Shown: in pieces, positions 43,401-53,561 of the stretch
Position numbering within the stretch: position 1 is the first letter of the stretch
How the letters are laid out: each line of letters begins with the position of its first letter
Assembly (NCBI GenBank): GCA_009760885.1
Contig: CM019714.1
Coordinates: 6,706,812-6,770,811, forward strand
Length of the DNA: 64,000 nt
Source of the DNA: Achatina immaculata
Lineage: Eukaryota > Mollusca > Gastropoda > Stylommatophora > Achatinidae
Reading direction: 5' to 3'
The notes under the pieces: model-generated
What the model was told of the DNA's origin: nothing
Databases searched by the model: none
What the model saw: the letters and a program-made list of their open reading frames with translations, nothing else
Made by a program: the position numbers and the translations under genes

Positions 43401-44885
43401 TATTCGTATTCTCTTGTTGTGTCCTAGACTTTCTCACTCATATTTTCTTCTTGCATCTTTGGTTTCTCAGTCTTATTCTCTTCTTGCATCCTTGAATTTC
43501 AAACTCTTATTCTCTTGTTGTGTCCTTGTGTTTCTCACTCTTATTATCTTGTTGTGTCCTAGACCTTCTCTCTCTTATTCTCATGTTGTGTCCTTGTGTT
43601 TCATACTCTTTTTTTCTTGTTGTGTCATACACCTTCTCAATCTTATTCTCTTGTTGTGTCCTTGTGTTTCTCACTCTTTTTTTATCTTGTTGTATCCTAG
43701 ACCTTTTCACTCACATTCACTTGTTGTGTCCTAGAACTTTTTACTTTTATTCTCTTGTTATGTCCTTGTGTTTCTCACTCTTATTATCTTTTTGTGTCCT
43801 TGTGTTTCTCACTCTTATTATCTTTTTGTGTCCTTGTGTTTCTTACTCTTATTATTAGTTGTGTCCTTGTGTTTCTCACTATTATTCTCTTGTTGTGACC
43901 TTGTGTTTCTCACTCTTATTATCTTCTTGTGTCCTTGAGTTTCTCACTCTTATTATCTTGTTGTGTCCTTGTGTTTCTCACTCTTTTTATCTTTTTGTGT
44001 CTTTGTGTTTCTCACTCTTACTATCTTTTTGTGTCCTTGTGTTTCTCACTCTTATTCTCTTGTTGTGTCCTTGTGTTTCTCACTCTTATTCTCTTGTTGT
44101 GTCCTTGTGTTTCTCACTCTTATTCTCTTTTTGTGCCCTGTGTTTCTCACTCTTTTTATCTTTTTGTGTCCTTGTGTTTCTCACTCTTTTTCTCTTGTTG
44201 TGTCCTTGTGTTTCTCACTCTCATTCTCTTGTTGTGTCCTTGTGTTTCTCACTCTTATTATCTTTTTGTGTCCTTGTGTTTCTTACTCTTATTATTAGTT
44301 GTGTCCTTGTGTTTCTCACTATTATTCTCTTGTTGTGACCTTGTGTTTCTCACTCTTATTATCTTCTTGTGTCCTTGAGTTTCTCACTCTTATTATCTTG
44401 TTGTGTCCTTGTGTTTCTCACTCTTTTTATCTTTTTGTGTCTTTGTGTTTCTCACTCTTACTATCTTTTTGTGTCCTTGTGTTTCTCACTCTTATTCTCT
44501 TGTTGTGTCCTTGTGTTTCTCACTCTTATTCTCTTGTTGTGTCCTTGTGTTTCTCACTCTTATTCTCTTGTTGTGTCCTTGTGTTTCTCACTCTTTTTAT
44601 CTTTTTGTGTCCTTGTGTTTCTCACTCTTTTTCTCTTGTTGTGTCCTTGTGTTTCTCACTCTCATTCTCTTGTTGTGTCCTTGTGTTTCTCACTCTTATT
44701 CTTCTGATGTATACTTGTGTTTCTCACTCTTATTCTCTTGTTGTGTCCTTGTGTTTCTCACTCTTATTCTCTTTTTGTGCCCTGTGTTTCTCACTCTTAT
44801 TCTTCTGATTTATACTTGTGTTTCTCACTCTTATTCTCTTGTTTTGCCCTGGAGCTTCTCACTCGTATGCTCTTGTTGTTCTTTA
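43401..44885. repeat. 34-bp minisatellite, second subfamily, with 440-bp higher-order repeat
   Basis: About 43 copies of a 34-bp unit (tgtgtttctcactcttattc...). The stretch starting at 43859 is repeated almost exactly starting at 44299, a 440-bp (13-unit) higher-order duplication. Open frames rich in Cys, Leu, Phe and Ser are by-products of the array. Confidence 0.92.
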
Positions 44886-45625
44886 CACGAATTTATTCAT
44901 CTGTCTAAACGCTTTCTTTGCAGAACTCTATTCTTTTTGATACATACCGCCTTCTGTGGCTTAACTTCATTCCCAGCTCTGTAGACACAGCAGATCCTTC
45001 TGTTGTTCAACTTTCAAAGAGGTATCTCATTGTTAATAAGAACCGTGACAGTGTCACGCTGACAAAGATATGTTCAGGACGTTAATTGACAAGTAAATAT
45101 TGTTATCAGTGTGTTAACATTAAACGTGACTTCACAGCTGAGATGGTGAACCAGCTGTGCAGTATAATCATGATCAAAGTATGCACGATATTTGCCAACT
45201 CTCGGGTCTGTTATGTAAAACTCTGACATTGTCTCTTAGTACAATATTGTTTTCTTAAAGTGCATACTCTCAGCTTGCTCTATCGAAAACCCATCAACGC
45301 TGTTAATATATGAAGATGGAATTTAGTTACACTGGAGGGGAGACAAGATGTATTTGCTTTTGTTTAAGTAATGAATTGCCTAGATCAGATCAATAATTAT
45401 GTAACATCTGACATGTTTTGCTCATTTACATTTTACTTGGTTAGAGGAATATGATAGTCTTGTTTATCGTTTACTTTCTTGTCTATTTTCCCTGAGAGAT
45501 TTTTGTGGTGAAGTCCATCATTTGTCTTGTTGTCTGTCATATTTTCTCTACTTGTTTGATGTGTGTGCTCTGAGGTATGCATTTTATTATTTCGTTGCTT
45601 GAGTTATCCATCTGACGAGTCCACA
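44886..45625. other. Non-coding; part of segmental duplication
   Basis: Unique-looking sequence matching copy 1 blocks at 8340-8460, 9850-9990 and 15150-15400. No gene is recognised. Confidence 0.6.
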
Positions 45626-45705
45626 TATTCTTGCGCCACAATCACCATCCCATTCTTGCGCCACAATCACCATCCCATTCTTGCGCCACAATCACCATCC
45701 CAGAC
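45626..45705. repeat. 25-bp tandem triplication
   Basis: Three copies of a 25-bp unit (cacaatcaccatcccattct...) in a region that is single-copy in the paralogous position near 15420. Confidence 0.85.
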
Positions 45706-45999
45706 TTTACGTACCAGGAATGAATGTCCACATAAATGATTCATATAATCTTGGCAGGAATGCAGAACTTGCGTCCCAGCTATCAAGATGGCAGTGAAAT
45801 AGCCACACCTGATTTAACAGTCACTTAATGTAGTATTGTTACTATTATCTCCCTCCCTCTGTCTCTCTCTTTTACTCTCTCTCCTGAGCCCTCTCTCTCC
45901 CTTCCTTTTCTATACGTTTCTCATAGCTTTACATTTGTTTAACATATTATATTATGTTTATAGAGTGCTTGCCTTAAATCTGTTTTTGTATGTTAACTT

Positions 46000-46432
46000 G
46001 TGTAGGGACATCATCGTGCATGTTAACTCGTGTAAGGACATCATGTTGTATATTAACTCGTGCAGGGACATCGTCGTGTATATTAACTCATGTAGGGACA
46101 TCGTCGTGTATGTTAACTTGTGAAGGGACATCATCGTGTATGTTAACTTGTGAAGGGACATCGTCGTGTATATTAACTCATGTAGGGACATCGTCGTGTA
46201 CGTTAACTTGTGAAGGGACATCATCGTGTATGTTAACTTGTGAAGGGACATCATCGTGTATATTAACATGTGAAGGGACATCGTCGTGTACGTTAACTTG
46301 TGAAGGGACATCATCGTGTATGTTAACTTGTGAAGGGACATCATCGTGTATGTTATCTTGTGTAGGGACATCGTCGTGTATGTTAACTTGTGAAGGGACA
46401 TCATCGTGTATGTTAACTTGTGTAGGGACTTT
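46000..46432. repeat. 30-bp minisatellite
   Basis: About 14 copies of a 30-bp unit (tgttaacttgtgaagggaca...). The 30-bp period keeps frames open on both strands. The paralogous place in copy 1 (18830) has only a single 'gtatgttaacttgtta', so the array arose after the duplication. Confidence 0.92.
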
Positions 46433-46595
46433 CGTCCTGTTGCATGTGTATATTCGTGACAATAATTACTCGTATTTAGTAGTTTTGTATCCTGCTGACT
46501 GTATGAAATAGAAACAAAGTTTTTTTTTCATTTTACATCTTTCTCAATTTTAAAATGTATCTATGACTATTTGGACTAAAATAAATGTTTGCGAC

Positions 46596-46690
46596 ATAGT
46601 GAAAGATAAACGATGAAGGACAGAATGTCACACGGACCTGGATGCCAGCTGTTCATCGTTTGAAATTAAAGTTCGTTTGCTCATTTCTCT
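46596..46690 (+). mobile_element. 3' tail of LINE family D
   Basis: A diverged ~95-bp copy of the family D 3' UTR: 'gtgaaagataaacgatgaaggacagaatgt' words followed by 'ttcgtttgctca'. Confidence 0.55.
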
Positions 46691-46834
46691 TCCTCTCTCA
46701 TGTACCCAACATCACGTGACACAAACATGGTCACCAAACCATATATATATATATATATAAAATGAACACGTACTGGCTCATCAAATCAGACTAACTGTCA
46801 GAGAGATTATTTATATCAAATTATCAGTCAGTGA

Positions 46835-48136
46835 TTGTGTTTATGCACCAACTACAGAACTGTTGCCCTGATTAGTCATGCCAGTAAAATTCTGTTAAAA
46901 ATCATAATGGGTAGACTTCGAAAGAAAATAGAAGAAGAAGTCAATATGGTCCAAGCTGGCTTCAGGCAAGGAAGAGGATCAAGAGATCATATATTCAATC
47001 TAAGATTAATAATAGAGAAATGCAGGGAGTTTAATGTGAATCTATATTTATCCTTTATAGAATACTCAAAGGCATTTGATTGTGTACAACAGCAGAAACT
47101 TTGGGAAATAATGGAAAAAATGGGATTTCCAACACATTTGATACAATTAACATCACTGCTGTATTTAGACCAACAAGCAGCAGTAAGAATAAATGGTGAA
47201 ACAACAAGTTGGTTTGACATAAAACAAGGGGTCCGTCAGGGGTGCATATTGTCACCCTACTTATTTAACTTGTATACTGAAAATATAATGAGGAATGTTA
47301 GAGAAGATGTAGACAAAGAATATTACGATGCCATAACAGTTGGAGGTTATGAAATACCAGAGATTAGATATGCTGATGACACAGTATTGCTGTCCACAAC
47401 ACAAGAAGGAATGGAAAAACTCATTATGTCAGTCCGCAAGAACAGCGAAGAGCAGAACCTCTATCTTAATGCAAAGAAAACTAAAGTGATGACAACTGAC
47501 AAAACAAACAAGGCAACTGAAATAAATGAGGAAAAACTGGAAGAAGTGGAGAGTTTTGAATATCTTGGATCACTACTAACTAATAATGGAGATACAATGA
47601 GGGAAATTAAAAGGAGGACATCTATTGCTCTTCAGAAAGTAAAACAAATAAAGAATCTGTGGAGTGGAGCAGACAGAACCACAAAAATAAGATTTTTAAG
47701 GACATGCATCTTTCCTATCGCAACATATGCCTGTGAGACCTGGACACTTAACAAAACAGCTGAGAAGCACATAAATGCCTTTGAATGTAAATGCTATAGA
47801 AGAGTTCTCCAAATATCGTGGACACAAAAAAGAACAAATATATCTATACTACAAGAGCTAAATATTGAAGAAGGCTGGCTAGTAAAGAGGATTAAAGAGA
47901 GAAAACTTAAATATTTTGGCCACATTAAACGTCATGATAATTTAGAGAAGACCGTATTGGAAGGATACATAATGGGAAAAAGAAAAAGAGGAAGACCGAA
48001 ACGAAGATGGCTGCAAGACATCGTTGATGATCTGGAAATGGATGCAGCAGCTGCAGGCCATCTTGCTCACAACCGAGAGGCCTACAGGAGTGCTGTTTGG
48101 GAGGCAAAGTTCCGCAAGGGACATGCAAAGGAATGA
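46835..48136 (+). pseudogene. Reverse transcriptase C-terminal ORF, RTE family A copy 2
   Basis: The 433-codon frame is uninterrupted from the truncation point to the natural stop. It keeps QAGFRQGRGSRDHIFNLR, 'GVRQGCILSPYLFNLYTE', the YADD catalytic box (IRYADDTVLLS), 'TYACETWTLNKTAEKHINAF', 'RRVLQISWTQKRTNISILQE', 'RKLKYFGHIKRHDNLEKTVL' and 'KRKRGRPKRRWLQDIVDD'. It lacks the endonuclease and the fingers of the RT, and has no proper start, so it is a non-autonomous remnant despite the intact frame. Copy 1 has a stop where this copy has Gln in RRVLQISW. Confidence 0.9.
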
Positions 48137-48145
48137 ATGAATGAA
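46846..48145 (+). mobile_element. RTE-like LINE, family A copy 2 (youngest)
   Basis: 5'-truncated copy ending in (ATGA)n at 48131-48145. It is bounded by a 14-bp duplication tgattgtgtttatg at 46832-46845 and 48146-48159, within local 'gattgtgtttatgtcaaatt' repeats. Sequence is nearly identical to copy 1, apart from a 9-bp deletion near 47525 and scattered changes. Confidence 0.88.
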
Positions 48146-48149
48146 TGAT

Positions 48150-48432
48150 TGTGTTTATGTCACATTATCAGAATAATTGTGTTTATGTCAAATTATCAGT
48201 CAGAGTGATTTTGTTTGTTTGTGTGTGTATATGTGTGTGTGTGTGTGAAATTATCAGTCAGAGTGATTCTGTTTTGTAGTCTTGGTCAGTTTATACTGCG
48301 AGCTGTGCCAACTGTTTCTAGGATTAAACTTTGATTGTAGTGGTGCATCCCAAATGTTTATAGGATTAAAATTTGATTGTGGTGGTGCACGTCAACTGTT
48401 TCTGGGATTAAACTTTGATTATGGTGGTGCAG
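48150..48432. repeat. Short diverged repeats flanking the RTE insertion
   Basis: Copies of 'attatcagtcagagtgatt' with a TG microsatellite at about 48222-48246, followed by three diverged ~50-bp repeats (aggattaaactttgattgta type) at 48315-48430. Confidence 0.7.
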
Positions 48433-48735
48433 CTTGTTCAGAAGTCTGCTTTTTAGATGAACTAACAGACCTGAAGGAAGCCACAGTCAGTGACTCTCGG
48501 CCCACACCCAATATTAGTTTTGTGTTAGAAGATCTTCACTACAGCAAGAGCTTCATGTTTGCTGAAAGGTCACACAACAGCAGCCATGACAGCACCAACA
48601 GCAGCCATGACAGCACCAACAGCAGCCATGACAGCACCAACATCAGCCATGACAGCACCAACAGCAGCCATGACAGCACCAACAGCAGCCATGATAGCAC
48701 CAACAGCCTCATGCCAGCAAAGTCAGGTGTGTCAG
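48433..48735 (+). CDS. Possible exon with Ser-His-Asp repeat, unrecognised protein
   Basis: The frame after an acceptor-like 'gtggtgcag' reads CSEVCFLDELTDLKEATVSD, then 'ISFVLEDLHYSKSFMFAERS', then seven copies of the heptapeptide SSHDSTN (21-bp DNA repeat), then LMPAKSG. Donor-like sites follow at 48726/48727 (GTGTGT) and 48735/48736 (GTACAA), both leaving phase 1. That phase fits the acceptor of the next candidate exon at 49334. I do not recognise the protein. The exon model is inference from frame, composition and splice phase. Confidence 0.3.
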
Positions 48736-48779
48736 GTACAAGGACACGAAATGTTGGTTTTTGTCAAAGTTGGACATGA

Positions 48780-49333
48780 ACGCTGAGTTTTTTATTTATT
48801 TATTTATTTGCTTATTGCAAAATGTTGAAACAAACGATGACTATCTTGTCCAGACATGATTGACGTGCCTTTTTGTAGATCTATTTTAAGAATGAATAAG
48901 TTATTTGTGTGTGAATATGACTGAGCTAGGAGAGGCGTGGGTTCGTTTCGTGCACGATCAGTAGGGATGTTTCCTGATGGTGGTGTCACCTTAAACATTA
49001 TCTCAGACTTCAATCTTTATGCCCTCGTTTGATATTCACAAATGATGAAGAGTAAGACATGCTTGTGACATGTTGAAAAAAGTGATAATTATCTATTGTT
49101 AGTTAAGGTGTCAGTCGGCGGGGCCAGGAGACTCAGCGAGTATTTATAAAGTGAGTTTTCTGTAATACTGACATGCAAGTATCCAGGACATCAATGACCT
49201 GCTAGATAAAGCCAATCCATCTTGCACTTGAAGTGGGTATTTTTTGTTTGCTAATGTTAGCTTTGTGTATTCTTTGCTTTGCTTTCTTTTCATTACGTTG
49301 TGAAGCATAATAACGGACACACTTTTTCCACAG
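48780..49333. other. Non-coding between the two candidate exons
   Basis: A short TTTA run at 48790-48812. Otherwise nothing is recognised. Confidence 0.45.
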
Positions 49334-49620
49334 ACATAACCATTAAAGACTTTTGTCTGTGTGAATATACAGAGCATCAGAGAGATGAACTTTTTGTGGA
49401 CTTTATCTGTGTTGGAAAGATTTACATATTGTTGATGCCTGTAAGAGTTGGTAACCCTACTGTACCAAAGCGGCAAACTTGCCACTATGGTATACCCCGA
49501 GTGACACAACAACAATGCCAGGTTCGCAACTGCCACAACAAAATCAACAGCGTCACGTATGAAGACTTGTGCAGGACTTTCAACTCACTCAACAAGACTA
49601 ACAGCAAGGAAACTCCATGA
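49334..49620 (+). CDS. Possible terminal exon, unrecognised Cys-containing protein
   Basis: After the acceptor 'actttttccacag' the frame stays open for 95 codons to TGA at 49618-49620: ITIKDFCLCEYTEHQRDELF, 'VDFICVGKIYILLMPVRVGN', 'RQTCHYGIPRVTQQQCQVRN', then CHNKINSVTYEDLCRTFNSL. The balanced composition and spaced cysteines look protein-like and unlike the surrounding arrays. There is no initiator, so it would be an internal or terminal exon. No family is recognised. Confidence 0.35.
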
Positions 49621-49959
49621 AGGTAATAAATAGACTAACTTCCAAGATACACATCAAACATTTATTAAATGAAAAAAATGAACGATGGAAGATGAGATGA
49701 AGTAAAACGAACCGCCAACATGGCGGGGTGATTTAACAAGCAATACAAGAGCTTCTCGGGCCGTAGTCGGCGCCACGGGGTGGAACAGCCTGACAACAAC
49801 AAGCAAGTAAAACAATATAGTGACCTTCCAACACATCTCTCAACACACAAATCTGTCCTGACAAGGACAACATTCCTAACAGGCTACATATCAGTAGCAA
49901 GGCTACATATTAGTAACAAGGACATAAGAACACTGTCCTAAAGAACAATATCATCATCA
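49621..49959. other. Unassigned stretch
   Basis: Contains a GC-richer patch at 49715-49800 and a duplicated 'aaggctacatat' near 49890-49920. No gene is recognised. Confidence 0.45.
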
Positions 49960-50440
49960 TCATCAGGTGCCGTGCTGACTGGCGTTGGCTATTATGCTGC
50001 TCCAGAGTACCCGATCCTTCATGCAGGCCATCAGTTCAGTTAGTGATCTCCTCTCACACCATCCCGTCAGACTTTCCAGTATCATTTCTCTTGGTCTTCC
50101 TCTTGATCTTCTTCCTTCTATTTTTCCTGTTGTTATAATATTTTCAATGCCCCCTCTTCTCATTGCATGTCTTATGAAAGTACATTGTCTCTCTCTTATC
50201 TTTCTGACAAGGTTTTTTGTCTCTCCAGCTCTTCTCATACATTCTTCATTAGTTATTTTTGCTGTCCAGGGGATTCGCAACATTCTTCTAATAAACCACA
50301 TTTCTGCTGCTTCCAATGATTTTTGTGCAGGCCTGCCTATTGTATCATCTACTCCTTTATTAAAGTTTCCCTATTTGTTATTTTATTGTCTGGCATTAAT
50401 CCTCATGATTGCTAGTTCTGCTAAAACTTAGTTCGGAAAT
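49960..50440 (-). mobile_element. RTE-like LINE, family C, C-terminal fragment
   Basis: The minus strand reads EAAEMWFIRRMLRIPWTAKI, 'TNEECMRRAGETKNLVRKIR', 'RQCTFIRHAMRRGGIENIIT', 'GKIEGRRSRGRPREMILESL' and ends 'DRVLWSSIIANASQHGT'. A (GAT)n tail on the minus strand lies at 49951-49965. It matches the family of the fragment at 26370-27090. 5'-truncated and dead. Confidence 0.85.
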
Positions 50441-50511
50441 GTCTGAGTGTTCGCCATATTTCTGCGACCTGGTTGTTCATTAGGTTTTTAAGCACATATA
50501 CAACGTCACAG

Positions 50512-50712
50512 TTTGGGACTTACAACACCACAGGTTGGGACATACAACACCACAGGTTGGGACATACAACACCACAGGTTGGGACATACAACACCACAGG
50601 TTGGGACACACAACATCACAGGTTGGGACACACAACACCACAGGTTGGGACACACAACACCACAGGTTGGGACACACAACACCACAGGTTGGGACATACA
50701 ACATCGCAGGTG
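50512..50712. repeat. 22-bp minisatellite
   Basis: About nine copies of 'ttgggacatacaacaccaca' plus 'gg', with a 'cacacaac' variant in the later copies. Frames on both strands stay open through it. Confidence 0.92.
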
Positions 50713-51199
50713 CAGGTGTACAACTGGTCTCCCACTGTTCCAGGTTAAACACGCCGTGCAAGAATCACTTTCTTGTGGCACTTGTCCGCTTCAAAACTTC
50801 TGGAGGATTCGCGAGTCAGAAGGGGAGGTCACCTAGTTGTAACGTAATTTTTTTTGAAGGAAGGTAAACAACCAAGAAAATATTTCTGAGAAGCAAGGGA
50901 AAAAACGCATACAATTTTCTTACTGTGAGATTTATTTTTGATCAGTCGATAATGTTATTTTATTTCACTATCACTTTTTGTGTTTTGTTTTATTTCTCTA
51001 TTTGTTTTTTGTCCCATAATCTCTAATTATTTTAAGAACTGATCGAACTAATAATTGAGGTTTTTCTCCAGGTAAAAGTGTCTGGCAGGTGGAGCACAAA
51101 TCAGTTCACAGCTCTTTCACTTAATACTGTGTTAGATAAATGGTGTCATTTTGACACTAAACGATGGAAAGATGATAAAAAGTGTTTTTTTAAAGCGAA

Positions 51200-51548
51200 T
51201 TTATTATGTTTTGAAAACCCTGCAGTTAGACATTCGTTGCTTCAGTTGTAAACTCACTGGATTAGACTCTAGAAGATTGTGAAATTTAAAGTCTGTTTTT
51301 TTTATGTTTCTAAAAAAACAAAAACAAAACCCTAACATCTAAAAGCTGATACTTCATACTTTTTTTTATGTATCAGTAAATGCTGGATTGTTCTGTACCT
51401 GAAGGAATTAGGAATGTGATGTGTCTAAGGAATGTTGGACTATGGCAGTTCCGAGAAATGTTGGATGTGTGTTGAAAGTAGAATATTGGTATGTTTAAGG
51501 AATGTAGTATAACTCTGTGTATGTGCGTGTGTCTTTCTCATTCTCTCC

Positions 51549-51581
<33 letters not shown>

Positions 51582-51829
51582 ATGTAAACAGAATAAACAT
51601 AACTGGTGTTTAAACTATTTCAATGTTTTAACAATATGATTTTTTTCATTCTTTAAAAACTATTGGCTATTACTCATTTTTTTATCCCTTCTTTTATTTC
51701 TCCGGTAATGCACATTCTAATCTTTAGTATAATGACCCGAAAATTTCGTTATAAACTTCGCTATCATTATTTTATATTTACTTTCACCCCAGGAAAATCT
51801 GAAACAAGAACGTGAACTTGTAGGTCAAA
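51200..51829 (+). promoter_or_regulatory. Region upstream of the lectin start codon
   Basis: Contains a CT run and a TA run (tatatatatatata, about 51565-51582) about 250 bp before the ATG. A polypyrimidine-AG acceptor (tttactttcaccccag, ending 51792) lies 38 bp before the ATG, so an upstream non-coding exon is possible. No defined promoter element can be proven. Confidence 0.3.
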
Positions 51830-51965
51830 ATGGGAGTTACCTGTATCTTGGCCTGGGTTATCTTTGCCTGCTTGTTACTAGGGACCGTCCGAGGAAGTTA
51901 CGGCGGTTATGGCGGTTACGGAGGTTACAAGCCGCCAAAAATTGTTCTTAAACAAAAATACCAAG
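51830..51965 (+). CDS. H-type lectin-like secreted protein, exon 1
   Basis: The gene encodes a predicted 168-residue secreted protein with a C-terminal H-type (Helix pomatia agglutinin-like) lectin domain, a family of extracellular GalNAc-type carbohydrate binders in snail mucus, eggs and haemolymph. Exon 1 starts at ATGG (aaaATGG context) and encodes a signal peptide (residues 1-22, ILAWVIFACLLLGTV core), a Gly-Tyr repeat SYGGYGGYGGY (23-33), and a basic stretch KPPKIVLKQKYQ. The donor is CAAG|GTTAGT at 51965/51966, phase 1. The four exons join in compatible phases. The lectin call rests on fold-pattern recognition of exons 2-4. Confidence 0.8.
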
Positions 51966-52024
51966 GTTAGTTTTTACCATTCTTATCATTTGTATGATAT
52001 CCTAGAGCTGGTGAAGTGTTTCAA

Positions 52025-52375
52025 ACTGTTAGGAAAACAACTTATGAAGTCACAAGCAAAGTGTTGGGAAGACAATTTATGAAGTCACAAGCAAAGTGTT
52101 AGGAAGACAATTTATGAAATCACAAGCAAAGTGTTAGGAAGACAATTTATGAAATCACAAGCAAAGTTTTAGGAAGACAATTTATGAAATCACAAGCAAA
52201 GTTTTAGGAAGACAATTTATGAAATCACAAGCAAAGTGTTGGGAAGACAATTTATGAAGTCACAAGCAAAGTGTTGGGAAGACAATTTATGAAGTCACAA
52301 GCAAAGTTTTAGGAAGACAATTTATGAAATCACAAGCAAAGTGTTAGAAAGACAGTTTATAAGTCACAAGCAAAG
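52025..52375. repeat. 35-bp minisatellite in lectin intron 1
   Basis: About ten copies of a 35-bp unit (aggaagacaatttatgaaat...). Confidence 0.9.
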
Positions 52376-52659
52376 TTTCTTCAAATTTCCACGTCAAAAT
52401 TCGCACTTTCTTTTGCGTACAGGAGGGAAAATTATAAAGTTAAACTTGCTCTAGGATGAGGTTGCATCCCTGGAAGTTAAACTTGCTCTAGGATAAGGTT
52501 GTATCCCTGGAATATTCTCTTGAGGGCATGTGCTCAAAATCTTTCATCTTTGAAAGCATAAACGGGCATTAAGTCTGCGTTGAAAAAATAATGATCGTTC
52601 AACAGAAGCTAATCACTGAAAGTTCGTGTCATAATGATTGAACTGGTGTTCATATATAA

Positions 52660-52850
52660 ATATATAACCTGGAGCTAGATACAACAGTCTGATTTAGTCT
52701 AGAAAGCTAATAAGATCGGCAAAACTCATATTATAGACGAGCTTCAAGAAAACCACTAAAGTTCAGCAATAAATGGAAATTAGCAGCAGCACATAACCAG
52801 TGACCTCCTATAGTTCACACTCAATGATTTGCAATAGTCTTAACCAGTGA
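52660..52850. repeat. Dispersed ~185-bp repeat, copy 1
   Basis: Matches 55475-55648 in intron 3 in direct orientation (shared 'cagtctgatttagtctagaa', 'ataaatggaaatta', 'ccagtgacctcctatagttc'). Partial further copies of 'taaccagtgac' follow to about 53010. The two full copies flank exons 2 and 3. Confidence 0.8.
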
Positions 52851-53099
52851 CCTTGAAGAGTTCATAACCAATGAATTCCAGTAAGTCATAAACGATGGTC
52901 TCTAATAGTTCATAACTAATGACTTACAATAATCAGTGACCTAAAAGAGTTGATAATCTATGACTATCAGTAGGTCACAAGTGACACTCAAACGTTCATA
53001 ACCAGTGACTTTGGATTATTAGCATGTGTTAATGTATTCCGTAGAGTTGAAGTTAACATTTTTTACATTGGGTTACTGTCCTGTATTTAGATTTAGCTA

Positions 53100-53340
53100 A
53101 ACAGTTTTTACATTGTGTTGGTGTCCTGCGAAGAGTTACAGCCTACGATTGTTACAATATGTTACCGTCTTGTGTAGATGTTTGAGCAAGCAATTATTAC
53201 ATTATGTTACTGTCTTGTGTAGATGTTGGAGCAAGCAATTATTACATTATGTTACTGTATTATATAGTTATTGGAACAAGCGATTGTTACATTACGTTAC
53301 TGTCTTGTGTATTTGTTGGAACAAGCGATTATTCTCTTGA
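53100..53340. repeat. 45-bp minisatellite in lectin intron 1
   Basis: About five diverged copies of a unit containing 'gttactgtcttgtgtagatg' and 'gagcaagcaattattac'. Confidence 0.8.
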
Positions 53341-53428
53341 CTTTAGACACAGTTAGAGTTTTTTTTTCATTCCGCTACTGTCTTGTATGTATTTAAATCT
53401 TAAAACTGTCTCTTAACACTGGATACAG

Positions 53429-53561
53429 GTCCCAGCCTGAAGGACCAGCTCAGAAAACTGGAGGAAAGAGTAGCTGTTGCTGAGAAACGAGGATGTGACA
53501 CAGGCAGTCTGGAACCCTTCTTTTGTCCACATGATGACGAGGACAGCTGGTGTACACACAA
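53429..53561 (+). CDS. H-type lectin-like secreted protein, exon 2
   Basis: The exon follows acceptor 'cactggatacag' and completes the split Gly codon. It encodes residues 46-89: a short amphipathic coiled-coil (PSLKDQLRKLEERVAVAEKR), then GCDTGSLEPFFCPHDDEDSW and CTH. The Cys...acidic...Trp pattern just after a helical segment is how snail H-type lectins begin their domain, and the coiled-coil would drive oligomerisation. The donor is CACAA|GTAATC at 53561/53562, phase 2. Confidence 0.8.

Larger units (their letters stand above)
41010..51450. repeat. Segmental duplication, copy 2 (partner of 4450-20200)
   Basis: This is the region between P450 exon 1 and the lectin gene. Matching blocks are listed under copy 1 and are collinear. 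Copy 2 is shorter (10.4 versus 15.8 kb) but has much larger 34-bp arrays. The left edge lies within P450 exon 1 and the right edge about 380 bp before the lectin start codon. Confidence 0.75.
51966..53428 (+). other. Lectin intron 1
   Basis: 1463-bp intron with two arrays (52025-52375 and about 53100-53340) and a copy of a dispersed repeat at 52660-52850. No other feature was found. Confidence 0.75.

Noticed and set aside
43188..44984. Many Cys/Leu/Phe-rich open frames up to 193 codons
   Set aside because: Frames of the 34-bp arrays only.
45958..46511. Thr/Ser/Cys-rich (plus) and His/Met/Thr-rich (minus) frames of 94-173 codons
   Set aside because: The 30-bp period keeps all frames open; no flanking coding sequence.
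49963..50316. 117-codon minus frame that could look like a host gene
   Set aside because: FIRRMLRIPWTAK and RRSRGRPRE identify it as the C-terminus of an RTE-like LINE.
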